From Alphaproteobacteria bacterium (GTDB lineage: Bacteria > Pseudomonadota > Alphaproteobacteria > Rickettsiales > JABCZZ01): 34,072 nt of DNA. Made by a program: the position numbers and the translations under genes. The first letter of the stretch is position 1, and each line of letters opens with the position of its first letter. The stretch is taken from assembly GCA_013289445.1 (NCBI GenBank), contig JABCZZ010000017.1, forward strand, positions 1 through 34,072. The letters run 5' to 3'. This document shows, one piece after another, positions 21,647 through 31,026 of the stretch. The notes under the pieces were generated by a model. That model searched no databases. It was not told where the DNA came from and saw only the letters and a program-made list of their open reading frames with translations.

Positions 21647-23106
21647 ACGGCCTTCTTCTGTTTCTTCTGCAATGCCGCCAGCTCTTCCGGCAGACTTGCA
21701 GCCCATTTAGTAACACTACCGGCACCGAGGCAAACGACAAGATCACCCGGCTTTGCTACTTTTACTACCAGCTCAGCAAGCGCTTCCGGTTTTTCCAGCA
21801 CCTCAACGTGACGATGGCCCGCGCTTCTGAGTCCCGCCACCAATGCGTCACGGTGGATGCCTTCAATCGGCTCTTCGCCTGCCGTGTAAACGTCGGACAC
21901 TATAACAGAGTCGGCATCGTTAAAACAGGTGCAAAACTGCTCGAAAAGATCGCGCAGGCGTGTATAGCGATGGGGCTGAACAACGGCTATCACCCTGCCC
22001 TCTGTCCCGGCGAGCGATTCGCGAGCCGCCTTGAGCGTGGCAGCGATTTCCACCGGATGATGCCCGTAATCGTCAATGACCGTGATGCCACCCGCTTCCC
22101 CGGTTTTGGTGAAACGGCGTTTGACGCCCTTAAACTGCGCGAAGGCTTTCTTGATGACTTCTTCCCCCACGCCGAGTTCGAGCCCTACCGTCGTCACTGC
22201 AAGCGCATTGCGCACATTATGCTCGCCGTGCATCGGCAGGAAGACATCTTTCATCATCTTGCCGTCGTCATATTCAATATCAAACCGCTGGCCCGATGGA
22301 TCACGGCGGATATTGACCGCACGCACATCGGCTTGTGGAGAGAGTCCATAGGAAAGAATGCGGCGGTCGCGCACCTTGGCAATGAGCGCCTGCACTTCGG
22401 GGTGATCGATGCATAGCACACCGAAACCGTAGAACGGGATATTCTCGACATATTGCTGAAACGCGGCACGCAGATTGTCAAATGAACCAAAGTAATCCAG
22501 ATGCTCGGGATCAATATTGGTGATGATGGCAATCGTGGAGGGAAGACGTATGAACGTGCCGTCGGATTCGTCGGCTTCCACCACCATCCATTCGCCGGTG
22601 CCAACACGCGCGTTGGTGCCGTAGGCATTGATGATGCCGCCATTGATCACGGTGGGTGCAAGGCCCGCCGCATCAAACAGCGAGGCGGTAAGCGAGGTGG
22701 TTGTGGTCTTGCCATGGGTGCCGGCAATCGCCACGGCCATTTTAAGGCGCATGAGTTCGGCCAGCATTTCTGCACGTTTGACCACGGGGATACGTTGCGC
22801 GCGCGCGGCCACGACTTCCGGATTGTCGGATTTCACCGCCGAAGAAATCACCACCACCGAAGCCGCCATGAGATGCTCTGCCCTATGACCGATGGCCACC
22901 TCGATGCCGAGTTTGCGCAGTCGATCAACGTTGGCATTTTCCGTAATATCCGTGCCCTGCACTTTATAACCGAGATTGTGCAAAATCTCGGCGATACCGC
23001 TCATGCCGATGCCGCCAATGCCAACGAAATGCAGCATGCCGACATTGAGCGGCATGCTCTTGGAAAGGGGAAATGCCTTGGGGCGGATGAGGGACATAAT
23101 GCTCAT
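21643..23106 (-). CDS. murC: UDP-N-acetylmuramate--L-alanine ligase MurC
   Basis: The protein has 487 residues from ATG 23106, which overlaps the murG stop as ATGA; ATG 23097 is an alternative. MurC adds L-alanine to UDP-MurNAc using ATP. The N-terminal Rossmann motif [17 protein letters not shown] (about 26-42) binds the UDP part. The ATP loop is GTHGKTTTT (129-137). The Mur-family motifs [31 protein letters not shown] and DDYGHHPVE are all present, the last characteristic of MurC. Nothing unusual is seen. Confidence 0.95.
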   Translation of the reverse strand: MSIMSLIRPKAFPLSKSMPLNVGMLHFVGIGGIGMSGIAEILHNLGYKVQGTDITENANVDRLRKLGIEVAIGHRAEHLMAASVVVISSAVKSDNPEVVAARAQRIPVVKRAEMLAELMRLKMAVAIAGTHGKTTTTSLTASLFDAAGLAPTVINGGIINAYGTNARVGTGEWMVVEADESDGTFIRLPSTIAIITNIDPEHLDYFGSFDNLRAAFQQYVENIPFYGFGVLCIDHPEVQALIAKVRDRRILSYGLSPQADVRAVNIRRDPSGQRFDIEYDDGKMMKDVFLPMHGEHNVRNALAVTTVGLELGVGEEVIKKAFAQFKGVKRRFTKTGEAGGITVIDDYGHHPVEIAATLKAARESLAGTEGRVIAVVQPHRYTRLRDLFEQFCTCFNDADSVIVSDVYTAGEEPIEGIHRDALVAGLRSAGHRHVEVLEKPEALAELVVKVAKPGDLVVCLGAGSVTKWAASLPEELAALQKKQKKAV

Positions 23107-24251
23107 GCGGCCCTGCTTACTGAAGGGTGAACAAAAGAGAGATCGGCAATTTTGCCGTTGCCCGCAATATGCAGCGCTAACGTTCCCAAATCACGCGCCG
23201 CATGAATGCGACCCGCCTTGAGTGCATACTCTGCTGCACGTGCAAGGCTTGCAGGCAGGCCGAGGAAAGACTCAATGCGTGCTGAGAGCGCTGCGGCGGT
23301 GAAACCTTCCTGCAGCATCATCCATCCGCCGCCGACTTCTTCAAGCGCGTTGGCGTTGTGGTACTGGTGATTGTCCATGGCCGTAGGCAGAGGCACAAGA
23401 ATCGATGGCCTGCCTGCTGCAGTGAGCTCGGCAATGGTGGACGCACCCGCGCGCGCAATGACCAGATGCGCCGAGGCGAGGCGTGCCGGAATATCGCTGA
23501 AGAAAGAGGAAAGATCGGCGCTTACATTCATTTGCGCGTAGGCCGCGCGCGTGGCTTCCAGATCGATTTCGCGGCATTGCTGATCGATGCGGATGCGCGA
23601 ACGCAACGCACCGGGCAGCGCGGTGATGGCGGCAGGCACAATCTGGCTGAACACGGAAGCGCCCTGACTGCCGCCGGTCACGAGAATACGGATATTGCCG
23701 TCGGTGGAGAGTTCCGGATAAGGAATTTCGCAAAGCACGCGAATGGCCGTGCGCACCGGGTTGCCGGTAAGGACCACTTTGGAGACATATTCATCGCCGA
23801 TGAAACGCGTTTCGGCAAATGTCGTGGCGATGGCACCCACGCGCTTAAGCAGCAGACGATTGGCACGTCCCAGCACTGAATTCTGTTCATGGATTACGGT
23901 GGCAATGCCAAGACCGCTGGCGGCGTAGACCGTCGGGAAAGAGGGATAGCCGCCGAATCCCACCACGGCATCGGGCTTGAGTGCTTTGAGCAGTTTGCGC
24001 GCCTGAAAGATGCCTACGAATATATCCGTCACTGCCGTGATTTTGCTCGCCATGCCGCGCCCGAACGTGCCGGCGCGAATGATATGGCGCTCAAGTTTGC
24101 TAAGTGACCCCTTGTAATCAGAGAAACGTTTGTCGGTGATGAGCACAACACGATGCCCGCGTGCCTGTAATTCCTCGGCAAGCGCTTCGGCCGGGAAAAT
24201 ATGCCCGCCCGTGCCGCCCGCCGCCAGTACAATCAGGGAAGAGTCGCTCAT
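23103..24251 (-). CDS. murG: Lipid II synthase MurG (GlcNAc transferase)
   Basis: The protein has 382 residues. MurG transfers GlcNAc from UDP-GlcNAc to lipid I on the inner face of the membrane. It is a GT-B fold enzyme: [10 protein letters not shown] at about 12-21 near the N-terminus, GGYPSFP and [11 protein letters not shown] in the first domain, [14 protein letters not shown] at the domain junction, and [22 protein letters not shown] with the following DNHQYHNA segment for UDP-GlcNAc binding. The start ATG 24251 overlaps the stop of the small membrane-protein gene as ATGA, and the stop overlaps murC. Confidence 0.95.
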   Translation of the reverse strand: MSDSSLIVLAAGGTGGHIFPAEALAEELQARGHRVVLITDKRFSDYKGSLSKLERHIIRAGTFGRGMASKITAVTDIFVGIFQARKLLKALKPDAVVGFGGYPSFPTVYAASGLGIATVIHEQNSVLGRANRLLLKRVGAIATTFAETRFIGDEYVSKVVLTGNPVRTAIRVLCEIPYPELSTDGNIRILVTGGSQGASVFSQIVPAAITALPGALRSRIRIDQQCREIDLEATRAAYAQMNVSADLSSFFSDIPARLASAHLVIARAGASTIAELTAAGRPSILVPLPTAMDNHQYHNANALEEVGGGWMMLQEGFTAAALSARIESFLGLPASLARAAEYALKAGRIHAARDLGTLALHIAGNGKIADLSFVHPSVSRAA

Positions 24252-24493
24252 GCAGCCGCCTGCTTAAGTTTAAAGAGCCCATACAGACTGATGAGCATCC
24301 ACGCACATTCGAGCAGAAAAGAGGCAAGATTCCAGAAACGCATGAGCGAGATCAACACGAGCACTGCGCCAAAAAGATTCATCCATAAGTAAGTACGCCC
24401 GCCGCTGACAATGGATCCCTTCTGCTGCAGAAAGAATGCTGCAAGCAAAACCACCATGCCGCTAAGGCCGATCGCGTTAACAACTATATCCAC
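24248..24493 (-). CDS. Small CBU_0592-like membrane protein inside the dcw cluster
   Basis: The product has 81 residues and is almost wholly hydrophobic, with about three membrane segments (VVNAIGLSGMVVLLAAFFLQ, LWMNLFGAVLVLISLM, FLLECAWMLISLYGLF). The pattern G-L-x-G-x-x-L-L-A-x-F-x-L-Q and N-x-x-G-A-x-L-x-L-I-S fits the CBU_0592-type family of small membrane proteins of unknown function. It starts 3 bases after the ftsW stop and overlaps the murG start as ATGA, so it is fully embedded in the operon between the lipid II polymerase and lipid II synthase genes. A role in the membrane steps of peptidoglycan synthesis is possible, from position only. Confidence 0.7.
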   Translation of the reverse strand: MDIVVNAIGLSGMVVLLAAFFLQQKGSIVSGGRTYLWMNLFGAVLVLISLMRFWNLASFLLECAWMLISLYGLFKLKQAAA

Positions 24494-24496
24494 TGT

Positions 24497-25621
24497 TCAC
24501 CTCTTTGCCGCCGCATGGCCATAGCGCCTGCGGGTGAGCGCCAGCATCATACCCATTCCCAGCGCAATCGCAATCAGGGAAGAACCGCCGTAGCTCAAGA
24601 AAGGCAGTGTCATGCCTTTGGCAGGCAAAAGATTCACCGCCACTCCCATATTGATGATAGCCTGGATGCCGAATTGCGCGAGCAGGCCCGCTACCGCTAT
24701 CATGGTGAAAAAATCGTTTTCATTCCATATTTTAGCCATTCCGCGGATCACAATAAATGCGAACAAAAACACGATGATAAGGCAGGCAAACAAACCAAAT
24801 TCCTCCCCGGCCACGGCAAAGACAAAATCGGTATGAGAATCGGGCAGCAGCAGCTTTACTTTACCTTCGCCCGGCCCCTGCCCCAGCCACCCGCCATGAT
24901 TGAAGGCTTCGAGTGATTTGGCCACCTGATAGTTATCGCCCGAGGATGGATCGAGAAAATTATCGATGCGCTTCTTCACATGCGCGAAGAGATGATAGGC
25001 GCCAAACAATCCTGCCCCGCCGCCAAACATCAGCGCGATAACCCAGAGAAACGGCAGGCCTGCGAGAAAAAACTGCAGCGCCCACATGCAGGAAATAGTC
25101 ACCGACATGCCCAGATCAGGCTGAATGAGCAGCAAGATGATTACGAGGGCATAAAGACCGGCGGCGATACGCCAGCCAGGAAAGCCCACATACTGGTTGC
25201 GCAGATGAAATATCCACGCCATCACCACCGCCATGCACGGCTTAAGAAATTCGGAAGGCTGCACCGAAAGCGGACCAATATTAAGCCAGCGTTTGGCGCC
25301 TTTGATCTCGATGCCCATGAAAGGAAGCAGGCACATAAGTGCGATGCTGACGAGAAATCCCACCGTGGCAAGACGACGAATATTCTGCGGCGACTGCAGC
25401 GAAACGACGAAGATTACGACCAGTGACAGCACCAAAAACATATGCTGGCGATGAATAAAATGAAACGGGCTGGCGCCGATGCGCACGGCTACCGCGGGGC
25501 TTGCCGCAGTGATCAATACGGCTCCAATGCAGGTGAGAATAAAAAGGGCAAGCAGCGTGGGCCGGTCTACTGTCCACCACCATCGCCCGAAGAACCCTGT
25601 GCTCGTTCTGTTCAGACGCAT
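24497..25621 (-). CDS. ftsW: Peptidoglycan glycosyltransferase FtsW (SEDS)
   Basis: The protein has 374 residues with about ten membrane segments. FtsW polymerises lipid II at the septum together with FtsI. The SEDS signature IKGAKRWLNIGPLSVQPSEFLKP is at about 106-128, with IQPDLGMS, the periplasmic loop containing KKRIDNFLDP and LGQGPGEGKVK, and the C-terminal LPAKGMTLPFLSYGGSSL. The length is normal for the family. It lies 3 bases downstream of murD and 3 bases upstream of the small membrane-protein gene. Confidence 0.95.
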   Translation of the reverse strand: MRLNRTSTGFFGRWWWTVDRPTLLALFILTCIGAVLITAASPAVAVRIGASPFHFIHRQHMFLVLSLVVIFVVSLQSPQNIRRLATVGFLVSIALMCLLPFMGIEIKGAKRWLNIGPLSVQPSEFLKPCMAVVMAWIFHLRNQYVGFPGWRIAAGLYALVIILLLIQPDLGMSVTISCMWALQFFLAGLPFLWVIALMFGGGAGLFGAYHLFAHVKKRIDNFLDPSSGDNYQVAKSLEAFNHGGWLGQGPGEGKVKLLLPDSHTDFVFAVAGEEFGLFACLIIVFLFAFIVIRGMAKIWNENDFFTMIAVAGLLAQFGIQAIINMGVAVNLLPAKGMTLPFLSYGGSSLIAIALGMGMMLALTRRRYGHAAAKR

Positions 25622-25624
25622 CGT

Positions 25625-27037
25625 TTAATGCTTTCCTGTGATCACCTTATCGAGCAGTTTTTCCGCCATCGCGCAGAACGCATCACCGCGTTCCTCAAAA
25701 CTCTTCCATTGATCAAATGAAGCACATGCCGGTGAAAGTAACACGACGGCACCGGGTTTGCGTTCGGCAAACGCTTTTTGCGCAGCGGCTTCAAATGCGC
25801 GGGCAAGCGTGCCGCAGCGCGTGTAAGGTATGCGCCCTTCGAGCGTGGCCGCAAAAGCGTTTTCTGCTTCGCCGATAAGGAAAGCATGCATGACGTTAGG
25901 AAAAAACGCTGTGAGCGGAAGTATGCCGCCTTCCTTGGGCTTGCCGCCGACAATCCAGTAGATGCACCCAAAAGGCGCAAGTGCATGTGACGTTGCATCG
26001 GCATTGGTCGCCTTGCTGTCATTGATGAACCGCACACTCTGAATGGTCGCCACCATCTGCAGGCGATGCCTGAGTCCGGGGAAACTCTTAAGCCCTTTTT
26101 CAATGTCACGCGGCGACAAGCCATGGAGCCGGCAGGCGCCGTATGCGAATGCAGCATTCTGCCAGTTATGCCGCCCGGTGAGATTGGCGATATCATGCAG
26201 ATTGATCACTGCCGGCTGTTCGGGATTCAGTTTGTCATGGAGAACCCCTTCCTTGTCGACAAAGATGCCTTGCTTGAGATCATGCGTCACCGAAACACCG
26301 ACAAGACGTGCCTTGCTTGTCTGTTTGAGACCGGAATAGACTGAGCGTGAATAATCGTCGTCGATGCTAACCAACGCAACATCATTTTTATTCTGACGCT
26401 CGAAGATATGGGCTTTGGCAGCAACGTAGCCTTCCATGCTGCCATGTCTGTCAATGTGATCAGGCGTGACATTGAGCAGAATCGCGGTGTTGAAATGCGA
26501 GGTAGAAAGCAAGTCGAGCTGGTAAGAGGAAAGTTCGAGCACATAGCAGCCGTCATTGCCTTGGGGCGCGAGCGCGAGCGCCGGAGTACCGAGATTGCCG
26601 CCTACCTCTATCTTACGCCCGGCCGTCTTGAGGATATGCGCGATCAGCGATGTGGTAGTGGATTTACCATTGGTGCCGGTGATGCCGATTTTGGGCGTAA
26701 GCGGTTGTGCTTCGCAGAGCAGTTCGATATCGCCAATAACGCGTACCCCCGCTTCCTTGGCGAGTTTTACTGTGTAATGCGGCTCGGGATGCGTAAGAGG
26801 CACACCCGGGCTTATCACCAGCACATCGAGATCTTTCCATGGCCAGGATTTGGGATCGGCAAGTTTGGTTTTGCCTTCGACAAACTGTTTGAGAAACGTC
26901 TTGCGGCTGTCCTCTTTGTCGTCCCAGACGAAAATATCAGCACCACCCGCAAGTAATGAGGTGACGGTAGCGGTGCCCGCCTTGGCGAGACCGAAGACAC
27001 CGACTTTCTTGTCCTGATAATTACGCAGCGTGATCAT
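25625..27037 (-). CDS. murD: UDP-N-acetylmuramoylalanine--D-glutamate ligase MurD
   Basis: The protein has 470 residues. MurD adds D-glutamate to UDP-MurNAc-L-Ala. The N-terminal domain has KVGVFGLAKAGTATVTSL, and VLVISPGVPLTHP is the typical MurD segment. The ATP loop is GTNGKSTTT (121-129), followed by ELSSYQLD, LNVTPDHIDRHGSMEGY, TGRHNWQNAAFAYGA and the C-terminal INDSKATNADATSHAL and LLSPACASFDQWKSFEERG, both diagnostic for MurD. The gene sits between mraY and ftsW with 2-3 base spacers. Confidence 0.95.
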   Translation of the reverse strand: MITLRNYQDKKVGVFGLAKAGTATVTSLLAGGADIFVWDDKEDSRKTFLKQFVEGKTKLADPKSWPWKDLDVLVISPGVPLTHPEPHYTVKLAKEAGVRVIGDIELLCEAQPLTPKIGITGTNGKSTTTSLIAHILKTAGRKIEVGGNLGTPALALAPQGNDGCYVLELSSYQLDLLSTSHFNTAILLNVTPDHIDRHGSMEGYVAAKAHIFERQNKNDVALVSIDDDYSRSVYSGLKQTSKARLVGVSVTHDLKQGIFVDKEGVLHDKLNPEQPAVINLHDIANLTGRHNWQNAAFAYGACRLHGLSPRDIEKGLKSFPGLRHRLQMVATIQSVRFINDSKATNADATSHALAPFGCIYWIVGGKPKEGGILPLTAFFPNVMHAFLIGEAENAFAATLEGRIPYTRCGTLARAFEAAAQKAFAERKPGAVVLLSPACASFDQWKSFEERGDAFCAMAEKLLDKVITGKH

Positions 27038-27039
27038 GT

Positions 27040-28128
27040 CTACCTCAGTTTGAGCGTGGAGAGCCCCACGAGCGCCAGAATCGAGGCGATGATCCAGAAA
27101 CGGATGACAATCGTCGGTTCTTTCCAGCCCAGTTTTTCGAAATGATGATGTAGCGGCGCCATTTTAAAGACGCGTCTTCCCGTCAGCTTGAACGACGCCA
27201 CCTGGATAATGACCGACACCGCCTCGGCCACAAATAACCCTCCGATGATGGCAAGCACCAGTTCATGTTTGGTGATCACGCTTACCACTCCCAGTGATCC
27301 GCCAAAAGCGAGGCTGCCGGTATCGCCCATGAACACTTGCGCAGGCGGCGCGTTAAACCACAAGAAACCAAGACTGGCTCCTACCAGCGCCGCGCAGAAG
27401 ACCGCCAGTTCGCCGGTGAGCGGCACGTGATGCAACTGCAGATATTCAGCAAATTTGAGATTGCCGACGAGATAGGTGATGAGCGCAAAGCAGCCGGCCG
27501 TGATCATGATGGGAACGATGGCAAGCCCGTCAAGACCGTCGGTAAGATTGACGGCATTGGAGGCGCCGACCATCACCAGCATAACAAAAATAAAATAAAA
27601 CCAGCCGAGATTGATGAGCACTTCCTTGAAAAACGGCACGGCAAGATGCCGTGACATCGACGCAGGCGCGAGTTGTTCGATCCACAAAGCGGCGATGAAG
27701 CCGATGGCAAATTGCAGCGCAAGCTTGAGCTTGCCCGGCAACCCTTTGCTATTGCGCCTGGTCAGCTTGAGGTAGTCGTCACCAAATCCCACCAGACCGT
27801 AGCCTAGCGTTACAAATAACACGATCCAGATATAATGATTGGTGACGTCGGCCCATAGCAGCGTAGAGACGACTACGGAGAGCAGGATCATTACTCCTCC
27901 CATCGTCGGCGTGCCTTTTTTGGTGATGAGATGCGACTCAGGTCCATCTTCGCGGATAGGCTGGCCATCGCGCTGTTTGGATTTTAGCCAGCGTATAATG
28001 CCAGGACCGATCATAAACGTCATGATCAGCGCCGTCATCACCGCACCGCCGCTTCTAAACGTTTCGTACTTGAAAAGATTGAAGACGGCGAATTCATGCG
28101 CGAGCGGGAATAGCAGATTATAGAGCAT
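27040..28128 (-). CDS. mraY: Phospho-MurNAc-pentapeptide translocase MraY
   Basis: The start is ATG 28128 (362 aa, [10 protein letters not shown]), which overlaps the murF end by 11 bases; the longer frame to 28227 is not used. MraY attaches phospho-MurNAc-pentapeptide to undecaprenyl phosphate, making lipid I. About ten membrane segments are visible. Conserved motifs are [18 protein letters not shown] (61-78), the catalytic aspartate region [35 protein letters not shown] and the histidine motif [11 protein letters not shown]. All are intact. Confidence 0.95.
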   Translation of the reverse strand: MLYNLLFPLAHEFAVFNLFKYETFRSGGAVMTALIMTFMIGPGIIRWLKSKQRDGQPIREDGPESHLITKKGTPTMGGVMILLSVVVSTLLWADVTNHYIWIVLFVTLGYGLVGFGDDYLKLTRRNSKGLPGKLKLALQFAIGFIAALWIEQLAPASMSRHLAVPFFKEVLINLGWFYFIFVMLVMVGASNAVNLTDGLDGLAIVPIMITAGCFALITYLVGNLKFAEYLQLHHVPLTGELAVFCAALVGASLGFLWFNAPPAQVFMGDTGSLAFGGSLGVVSVITKHELVLAIIGGLFVAEAVSVIIQVASFKLTGRRVFKMAPLHHHFEKLGWKEPTIVIRFWIIASILALVGLSTLKLR

Positions 28129-29542
28129 TGGCCCGTTCCTTTTTGTCATTATGAGCGGCGGTGAAAAGTAAATCACGCACCAGATCCATGCGACTGCCGC
28201 GTGAACCTTTGATGAGCACCAGATCACCTGCCTTAAGCGATTTTAGCACCTGCTCGCCAAGTTCCGCAGAAGTGGCCGCCCAACCTCCGCGCATGGGCGC
28301 AGGAAGAATATCGTAGAGATGTTTCATCAATGGGCCGGCGCCGTAAACCTTGTCGATCCGGTGTTCGCTCAGCGCTGCAAGCAAGCCTTTATGCAGATCC
28401 GCCGACATGCTGCCCAGCTCGAGCATATCGCCCAGTACCGCTATTTTTCTGCCTTTGCCAGGCGCGCTGTCATGCAGTTCGGCGAGCTTGGCAATAGCAG
28501 CATTCACCGAACTCGGGCTCGCGTTATAGCAGTCGTCAATTACAGTCACCTCGCCCTGGCGCAACTGCACAGGCACGCGCTTGCCCCTGCCCTCGGGCTC
28601 ATAAAAATGCATTAATGCAGCGGCGGCATTGGCTAAGTCAGCATCGGCTTGCGTGGCGGCCGCAAGCGCCGCAAGCGAGGTGAGCGCCCAATGTCGCCCG
28701 GTTGTGCCCAAAGGATAGGTGATGGGCGTACCGCATATGATAGCATCCACCTGCGAGCCTGCGTCGCGAAGCCGGTAATTAAGCAGGCGAAAATCGGCCT
28801 CTTCATGCGTACCGAATGTCACGATACGGCGGATGCCATGGCCTACCGCCTTGGTAAGCAGATGGTGATAATAGGCATTATCGCGGTTCAGCACCAATGA
28901 CGCATCCTTTTGCATGCCCTCCATGATTTCCGCTTTGGCATCGGCAATGCCTTCGACATTGGCAAAAAATTCGAGATGCACGGCTTCCACATTGGTGATG
29001 ACTGCAATATCCGGACGTACGATGCGGCTTAGGAAAGATAATTCGCCTGCATGGTTCATGCCTAGTTCGAAAACACCAAAACCTGCATCCTGCGGAAGAT
29101 TGGCAAGCGACAATGGCAGTCCGATATGATTATTGAGATTGCCTTGCGTGGCATATACTTTGCCCGCGCTGCCCGTAGCAATGCGAATAGCCTCCTTGGT
29201 GCCGGTCTTGCCGACACTGCCGGTAACGGTGATGATGCGGGCATGGGTGCGCTTGCGGGCAGCTATCGCCAGATCCACCAGCGCCTTGTAGGTATCATTC
29301 ACCATGACAACCGGCGCGCCTTTTTTGAGCCCATCGGGCATACGGTGCACGAGTGCGCCCGCCGCACCCTTGGCCAGCGCTTCTTTTATGTAGTCATGCC
29401 CATCCATGCGCTCACCTTTGATGGGCACGAACAGGGCACCGGGGGCAAGCTTGCGGCTGTCGATGGATACGGAAGATGCCTCAAAAGCGCTGCCCAGCAT
29501 TGTGCCCTTGGTTGCCTCCCGAATCTCCTCACTGCTCCACAT
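28118..29542 (-). CDS. murF: UDP-MurNAc-tripeptide--D-Ala-D-Ala ligase MurF
   Basis: The protein has 474 residues. MurF adds the D-Ala-D-Ala dipeptide (product of the ddl gene nearby) to the UDP-MurNAc tripeptide. The N-terminal domain shows [26 protein letters not shown]. The ATP loop is GSVGKTGTK (108-116), followed by [22 protein letters not shown], and the C-terminal [17 protein letters not shown] and LGDMLELG. The start ATG 29542 overlaps the murE stop as TGATG. Confidence 0.95.
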   Translation of the reverse strand: MWSSEEIREATKGTMLGSAFEASSVSIDSRKLAPGALFVPIKGERMDGHDYIKEALAKGAAGALVHRMPDGLKKGAPVVMVNDTYKALVDLAIAARKRTHARIITVTGSVGKTGTKEAIRIATGSAGKVYATQGNLNNHIGLPLSLANLPQDAGFGVFELGMNHAGELSFLSRIVRPDIAVITNVEAVHLEFFANVEGIADAKAEIMEGMQKDASLVLNRDNAYYHHLLTKAVGHGIRRIVTFGTHEEADFRLLNYRLRDAGSQVDAIICGTPITYPLGTTGRHWALTSLAALAAATQADADLANAAAALMHFYEPEGRGKRVPVQLRQGEVTVIDDCYNASPSSVNAAIAKLAELHDSAPGKGRKIAVLGDMLELGSMSADLHKGLLAALSEHRIDKVYGAGPLMKHLYDILPAPMRGGWAATSAELGEQVLKSLKAGDLVLIKGSRGSRMDLVRDLLFTAAHNDKKERANAL

Positions 29543-31026
29543 CAGTTCGCCTTCCGCTCACATAGCTTGACCGCCATCCGCGCCACTTCGCCGTCGTCGA
29601 AAGGCAAGGTACGATTGCCGACGATTTGGGTTTTTTCATGACCCTTTCCCGCAATCAGCAGCACATCATCCTTGTGCAGGGATTTGATGGCGAATGCAAT
29701 CGCTTCGGCACGGTCGCCGACATTTTTTGCTTTCGGTGCACCGGCCATGACCTCGGCACGGATCTGTGACGGATCTTCGCTTCTGGGATTGTCATCGGTC
29801 ACAATAATGGCATCGGCAAATTCACTTGCCGCTTTGCCCATCTCCGGGCGTTTGCCTTTATCGCGATCACCGCCACAGCCAAACACCACACTTAACTTGC
29901 CCTTCACATGCGCACGCATAGTCTTGAGCACATTGCCCAGTGCAGCCGGGGTATGGGCGTAATCGACAAAAATCGGCGCACCGTTAGGATGACTTGCAAC
30001 CTTGTCCATGCGCCCCGGTACGCTGTGCAGATGCGGCAGATGCTTGAGCCCCTCTTCGATACTGCCGCCACAGCCGGTATAAAGTCCTAGCGCAGCAAGC
30101 GCATTCATGACCTGAAATCCGCCGATCATGTGCAGCATGAAATGCTGCGAGGCACCCATGATGTCAGCCTGCACCGCAAGGCCGGTAAGCGTCGGCGTGA
30201 TCTTCTTGACGCGGAAGTCTTTGCCGCGCTCGCCGTAGCTGATAACGCGTACACCGCGTTTCTCGCAGACTTCAGTAATCCTGCGGAACTTGGCATCATC
30301 CGCATTGAGCACGGCGGTAGCGCCTGCAGGCAATAACTCTGCAAACAGCCGCAGCTTAGCGGCAAAATACGATTCCAGCGTCCCGTGATAATCAAGATGA
30401 TCGCGCGACAGGTTGGTAAATGCCGCTGCGGTAAGATTCACACCGTCGAGACGATATTGATCAAGCCCGTGGCTTGACGCCTCGATGGCTACATACTTGC
30501 ATTGCCCTGCACCCAACGTGCGCAATGTCTGATGCAGCAAGGTGGGATCAGGCGTGGTATTGAGCGCGCCCAGCTGGTTCTCAGCCTGCGGGCCGATAAC
30601 GCCCAGCGTGCCGATGGAAGCGGCATTTTCGTAACTCATCTGCCAGAGCTGGCGGAAAAAATCGACGGTTGAGGTTTTGCCGTCCGTGCCGGTGACCGCA
30701 GTAATATACGGCGGCTGGGGCACATAAAATGCGCCGGCGAATTTCGCATGCGCCATGCGCGCATTTTCCACCTTCACCATCACCACAGATTTGGGAAGCG
30801 CGAGTTTGCCGTCAAAATCACAGACCACCGCCACCGCGCCACGCTCGACTGCATCCATGGCATAGGCGGTGCCGTCCGTATGTGTGCCGCGTATCGCCAT
30901 GAACAATGCACCGGGCGTAACCTGACGCGAATCGGCAGTCACCGATGCGATAGGAAGTTTCTCTGCGTTACCTTCAATTAAAAGCGCACCGTGATAATGA
31001 GCAAGCAGTTCAGTAAGAAACGGCAT
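29542..31026 (-). CDS. murE: UDP-MurNAc-L-Ala-D-Glu--meso-DAP ligase MurE
   Basis: The protein has 494 residues. MurE adds the third residue of the stem peptide. The ATP loop is GTDGKTS (113-119). The motif DNPRSEDP at about 412-419 is the one found in meso-diaminopimelate-specific enzymes, so the wall is of the usual Gram-negative type. Other motifs are TADSRQVTPGALFMAIRG, EASSHGLDQYRLDG, FTNLSRDHLDYHG and DYAHTPAAL. The start overlaps the end of ftsI by 17 bases. Confidence 0.96.
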   Translation of the reverse strand: MPFLTELLAHYHGALLIEGNAEKLPIASVTADSRQVTPGALFMAIRGTHTDGTAYAMDAVERGAVAVVCDFDGKLALPKSVVMVKVENARMAHAKFAGAFYVPQPPYITAVTGTDGKTSTVDFFRQLWQMSYENAASIGTLGVIGPQAENQLGALNTTPDPTLLHQTLRTLGAGQCKYVAIEASSHGLDQYRLDGVNLTAAAFTNLSRDHLDYHGTLESYFAAKLRLFAELLPAGATAVLNADDAKFRRITEVCEKRGVRVISYGERGKDFRVKKITPTLTGLAVQADIMGASQHFMLHMIGGFQVMNALAALGLYTGCGGSIEEGLKHLPHLHSVPGRMDKVASHPNGAPIFVDYAHTPAALGNVLKTMRAHVKGKLSVVFGCGGDRDKGKRPEMGKAASEFADAIIVTDDNPRSEDPSQIRAEVMAGAPKAKNVGDRAEAIAFAIKSLHKDDVLLIAGKGHEKTQIVGNRTLPFDDGEVARMAVKLCERKAN

